64,000 bases of DNA from Eledone cirrhosa (taxonomy: Eukaryota > Mollusca > Cephalopoda > Octopoda > Eledonidae). The position numbers and the translations under genes were made by a program. Shown piece by piece: positions 60,948-64,000 of the stretch (its first letter is position 1; each line of letters starts with the position of its first letter). The stretch covers positions 169,156,333 through 169,220,332 of the forward strand of contig OZ024743.1 in the NCBI GenBank assembly GCA_964016885.1, given 5' to 3'. The notes below the pieces were generated by a model. It did no database searches, was not told where the DNA came from, and worked only from the letters and a program-made list of their open reading frames with translations.

Positions 60948-61178
60948 ATATGCATATGCTATAGGCGTTCTTTGTTATTTATTATATATATATATATATA
61001 TTTTATATATACTATATATATACTACATATATATATATACTATATATATATACTACGTATATATATATACTATATATATATGTAGTATATATTTTAGTAT
61101 TGCCTGTGTGAAGTGATCGTTTCTGCGCATGCGCGTTCGTACGGTTGTCCTTCCTGTTCCGTAAAATGATGTCCATTA

Positions 61179-61217
61179 CGAGCTGAGGATCCGCTTAGGT
61201 GAAACAATGGTTCTCGG
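61179..61217 (+). ncRNA. Hammerhead ribozyme, group epsilon, compact
   Basis: Core CTGAGGA 61183-61189, GAAA 61201-61204. Stem II: CC with GG, loop GCTTA. Stem III: AC with GT, loop AATG. Stem I: CGAG with CTCG. Short but complete; same GAAACAATG signature as 60890. Confidence 0.68.
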
Positions 61218-61311
61218 TATGGCGAACTACCTGTTGTGTAACCACTTCTACCCAACTCGTCCCATGGATTGAGTGCTCTACCACTACGGATATTACCTTA
61301 CAGTGTTCTAC

Positions 61312-61349
<38 letters not shown>

Positions 61350-61389
61350 GATATTAAATAAATGGAAACTATATTTATAAAACCATATT

Positions 61390-61464
61390 TATTTCATTAT
61401 ATATATTTCAGGGATATCATATTAAAAATATTAAAAATATGGTATGCCTTCTTCAGACAAAATA
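61390..61464 (-). ncRNA. Hammerhead ribozyme, group alpha with long stem II (PLE-E 3' end)
   Basis: Minus strand: core CTGAAGA (plus 61450-61456), GAAA (plus 61406-61409), stem III ATATATAT. Stem II pairs AGG with CCT, a C-C mismatch, ATA with TAT and CATATT with AATATG. Stem I uses two wobble pairs. Confidence 0.75.
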
Positions 61465-61707
61465 CAATATAAACAGTCTTATAAATAGATAGATTTGACA
61501 TACCTTTCAACTTCATCTTCCATTTAAAAAGTTGATTTGGTAGTGAAAAATGTTAGGGACAGTTATAAAAAGAAAGAAAGAAAAAAGCGAAGAAAAAGAA
61601 GAAATGCATGCAACTAAATAGAGAGAGATAGATATAGAGAGATAGATAGAGAGAAGAAATTCATGTAAAGAAAACAGAGAAATATATAGAGAGAGGAAAA
61701 AACACAG

Positions 61708-61740
<33 letters not shown>

Positions 61741-62846
61741 AGAGAGAGAGAGAAAAATTATAGATAGAGAGAAAGAAAATAGGTAATTGGGCACCAGTTG
61801 AATGACGTATCAATGATATATTTATTTATTTATTTATTTATTTAGTTCTAGTATTAAGGTAGAGAGAGATATATGTGGTTAGGAGAGAAAACAGCCGTTA
61901 CAAAGAGAGAAAATAAAATAAAATATCTAGACATAAACGAGGCAGATTTAAAACATTATGTTTCATCAATGTAAAAATTAGGTATTATAATGTAAATATC
62001 AGTATTCATGAATGAGACACGTATCAATAATGTGTGAAAAATAATGATCATATGTCTAGTGTAAAATTCAGAGTTGAGATAAAACTGAGATAAAAAACTG
62101 AGATAAAAAACTGAGATAAAAAATGATATAAAAACTGAGATAAAAAACTTCAAAAAAAATTGAAATACATAAGTATATATGCACTTTCATGAAAAAAGAA
62201 AAAGAGAAAAAGAAAAAGAAAATAGAAGGTTATCCCAGATTCTATACTATAGACTTCCATGTGAATTTACGTGATCAACTCTGCAAATTCCTATTTCACA
62301 TGAAAACATTCTCATTGTGCTATAAAAATTCTAGTATACATATATGTGTACATACACACAAATATATATAGAATCTACATTAATTTTAACAATACTATTC
62401 TTGTCTTTACTCTACATGATTATCGTTCAAGCATAAATAAAGAACAGATATCAATATATCAATAAAAATATCAAAAAATTAAAAATATTAAAAATAAAAC
62501 AATTAAAAATATTAAAAATAAAACACAATATGCCCCGCAAATCAACCACAGAGATCAACCCTTCAAAAGTTAATTGACAATATATTGCCAAGTTCGTTAT
62601 AAGCATCATAATCAAAAGCAAACAAAACCAAAATTATTTACCAAATCCTGTCTAGCAGAAATCATTCCAAAAGTTTAGGATACCCATTTGATCCACAGAT
62701 GGTCTTATATTTAATATAGAAGTTTATCTAGTGTACAATTTATTCGATATATTTGGAGCATCAGCCTTTAGGGTAGTTTAATTATTCATGAAGAATGTTT
62801 AAAATAAAAAGAAATCGAAAGATTTATCGGCGAGCCTCATAAATAA
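61465..62846 (-). other. PLE-E 3' untranslated region
   Basis: No gene. Contains (TTTA)n at 61818-61845, GAGA-rich tracts at 61620-61760 and five tandem copies of a unit near AAAACTGAGATAAA at 62080-62150. Confidence 0.7.
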
Positions 62847-64000
62847 TTATAAATCAAAGTAAATATACCACACTCTAAATTTATATTTATATTTAAAAGT
62901 TGAGTTCAATCCATGTCTGCAGCAACCGAATAAATTTGTCCGCAAATCAAGGGAATTTTTAGATTTTAGTATAAAGAACATCTCCTCCGCGCAGAGGTCA
63001 CATGTCTCAGAGGATGAATTAAAAGGAATCCCTCTTGAGACTATATTCCAAGCCGTCGAATATCCAACGTTATCATGCCCAAGCTGCCAGAGCAAACCCG
63101 ACAGTGATGCTGAAGATTTTCCGCCTGGATCTGTGAAAGAATTCCCGTGGTTACTATAGCGAAGTTTAAATTCTGTCGAGGTGGAACCAACATAGTCAAA
63201 AGAATTTAAGTCCGTTTTAACATTACAGTTGTATATTATATTTTTAACTAAGCAATTGTTATTTAACGGACACTCAGATCCATCTCCACAGTCACATCTG
63301 TCCACTTGGATATCATTTATGCTATCATCGGCATTTTGGCTAGGCTTCATATTCCCACCATTTATTCTATTAATATTTTGTGCTAAATTTTTGGTGGATG
63401 AGCAAGTTAATCCTATAGTATGTCCATTGAAAATTGAGTGACACCTATGTGTTCTAGGGAAGCGATCATCAAGAGCATCAAAAAATAGTTCAGCGATGTG
63501 GGTTCCAACGTCCAGTGAGAAAGGGGGGGCAAACCACACCATATTCCCAGCTCTATTTCTTTCCTGGCTTTTGGAACCACTGCAATGCTTTCCATTATAG
63601 CTGCCAAAGCTGTTGCCGTAACCAAAATTGTTGCTATCTTGGTTAGTTTGTCTATTATCATCTATGTACATAATTCCATCACTATATCCTGCTCTAGCCA
63701 ACGCCCCACTGTAATACTGGGCTCCCCCGCCGAAAATCTCCCCATCAGATGAGACTCCAGAGATACGCCCCCGAACAGAGTCCACTATAGCACCCTCAAC
63801 AGACCCGAGGTGGTCAGAGTCAAAACTGACACAGCCTAAGTTTTCATTCAACTTGCGAAACGGACAGTGAAGACATGCGCTGAGATTCAATGTTACATCC
63901 AGGAAATTGACCACCCTATGGCCACTCTCAACCTCCATTTTTAGATTAAAGTAATTAAAAAATTGTGTAATTTGTTTTCTTTTTCTATTTAGTTCAGAGT
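62847..64000 (-). CDS. PLE-E thumb, linker and GIY-YIG endonuclease, A-to-G rich, partial
   Basis: Open minus-strand frame from the right edge to a stop near 62847; the RT core lies outside. Seen: NRKRKQITQFFNYFNLKMEV, thumb NFLDVTLNLS (about 63880-63910), linker VWFAPPFSLDVGTHIAELFF (about 63480-63540), cysteine cluster CDCGDGSECPLNNNC (about 63255-63300), IIYNCNV, then FDYVGSTSTEFKLRYSNHGN (YVG at about 63187-63195) and CDLCAEE with a final CCRHGLNSTF. Many sites that are Asn, Lys, Arg or Tyr in the relatives at 12746, 25050 and 58774 are Gly, Asp, Glu or Cys here. The A of YIA/YIG-type Ile codons has also gone to G (YVG). The nuclease frame is intact, but the changes at conserved sites make function doubtful. 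Confidence 0.88.
   Translation of the reverse strand, partial: SELNRKRKQITQFFNYFNLKMEVESGHRVVNFLDVTLNLSACLHCPFRKLNENLGCVSFDSDHLGSVEGAIVDSVRGRISGVSSDGEIFGGGAQYYSGALARAGYSDGIMYIDDNRQTNQDSNNFGYGNSFGSYNGKHCSGSKSQERNRAGNMVWFAPPFSLDVGTHIAELFFDALDDRFPRTHRCHSIFNGHTIGLTCSSTKNLAQNINRINGGNMKPSQNADDSINDIQVDRCDCGDGSECPLNNNCLVKNIIYNCNVKTDLNSFDYVGSTSTEFKLRYSNHGNSFTDPGGKSSASLSGLLWQLGHDNVGYSTAWNIVSRGIPFNSSSETCDLCAEEMFFILKSKNSLDLRTNLFGCCRHGLNSTFKYKYKFRVWYIYFDL

Larger units (their letters stand above)
61340..64000 (-). mobile_element. PLE-E, 3' part of an element continuing past the window
   Basis: Minus-strand PLE whose 3' end carries a group alpha hammerhead (61390-61464). A 1.4-kb untranslated region (61465-62846) with purine-rich and AAAACTGAGATAAA repeats follows, then the protein frame to the right edge. 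Confidence 0.8.

Overview
The window reads as a stretch of cephalopod (most likely octopus) chromosome made almost wholly of repeats. The clues are tRNA-derived SINEs of the cephalopod type (positions 5124, 6443, 12226, 12639, 15725, 34586), a second tRNA-derived SINE family (20083, 21633, 41345), Penelope-like retroelements (PLEs) of several lineages, and many long (TA)n and (TG)n tracts. I see no host gene with exons, no rRNA or true tRNA gene, and no CRISPR array. Organism assignment is inference from repeat families; no search was run.

Layout. 1-3117: minus-strand Ty3/gypsy LTR element (protease and RT open to the window edge, gag duplicated). 4.3-7.7 kb: an unrecognised ORF, SINEs, a Helitron-like element and broken LINE ends. 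8.0-11.0 kb: a broken GC-rich LINE, minus strand. 10.9-14.8 kb: a PLE with inverted ends, split by two SINEs and the LINE. 15.0-17.5 kb: a hAT-like element with an 8-bp target duplication. 18.2-19.7 kb: a palindrome of about 1.47 kb. 20.3-22.5 kb: LINE 3' end, PLE ends, rearranged SINE. 22.5-24.7 kb: GC-rich PLE lineage C. 24.9-27.8 kb: a PLE with an RT/GIY-YIG body. 28.2-29.1 kb: Helitron-like. 29.1-30.5 kb: a body-less element with ribozyme ends. 31.9-33.2 kb: satellite remnants. 33.7-36.9 kb: second copy of the first PLE. 37.0-37.9 kb: PLE C-terminal fragment. 40.1-41.2 kb: tandem and inverted repeat. 41.9-43.7 kb: second lineage C copy. 43.9-49.2 kb: a PLE with an 898-codon intact RT plus GIY-YIG ORF and 1.56-kb inverted arms. 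50.2-51.8 kb: foldback element. 53.0-57.5 kb: tandem 424-bp satellite. 57.7-60.3 kb: another PLE. 61.4-64.0 kb: 3' part of a further PLE with a strong A-to-G bias.

The main unifying signal is the hammerhead ribozyme (HHR). Reading both strands I find about 29 HHR-shaped motifs (core CTGANGA, a hairpin, then GAAA, a short stem III and a complementary stem I). They sit at PLE ends, mostly as outward-facing inverted pairs, and once per unit in the 424-bp satellite (nine plus-strand copies, with two more on the minus strand). In four groups stem III is a perfect palindrome (ATATATAT, ATGCGCAT, ATGATCAT, ACTAGT), which would suit dimeric ribozymes. HHRs in PLEs and in some satellites are established knowledge; their density here, the shared stem design and the satellite array are what merit checking.

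The second signal is the PLE at 62.8-64.0 kb. Against its relatives in this same window its sense strand carries many A-to-G changes (Asn to Asp or Gly, Lys to Gly or Glu, Tyr to Cys, Arg to Gly), while the frame stays open. That is the pattern expected of adenosine deamination of the RNA before reverse transcription.
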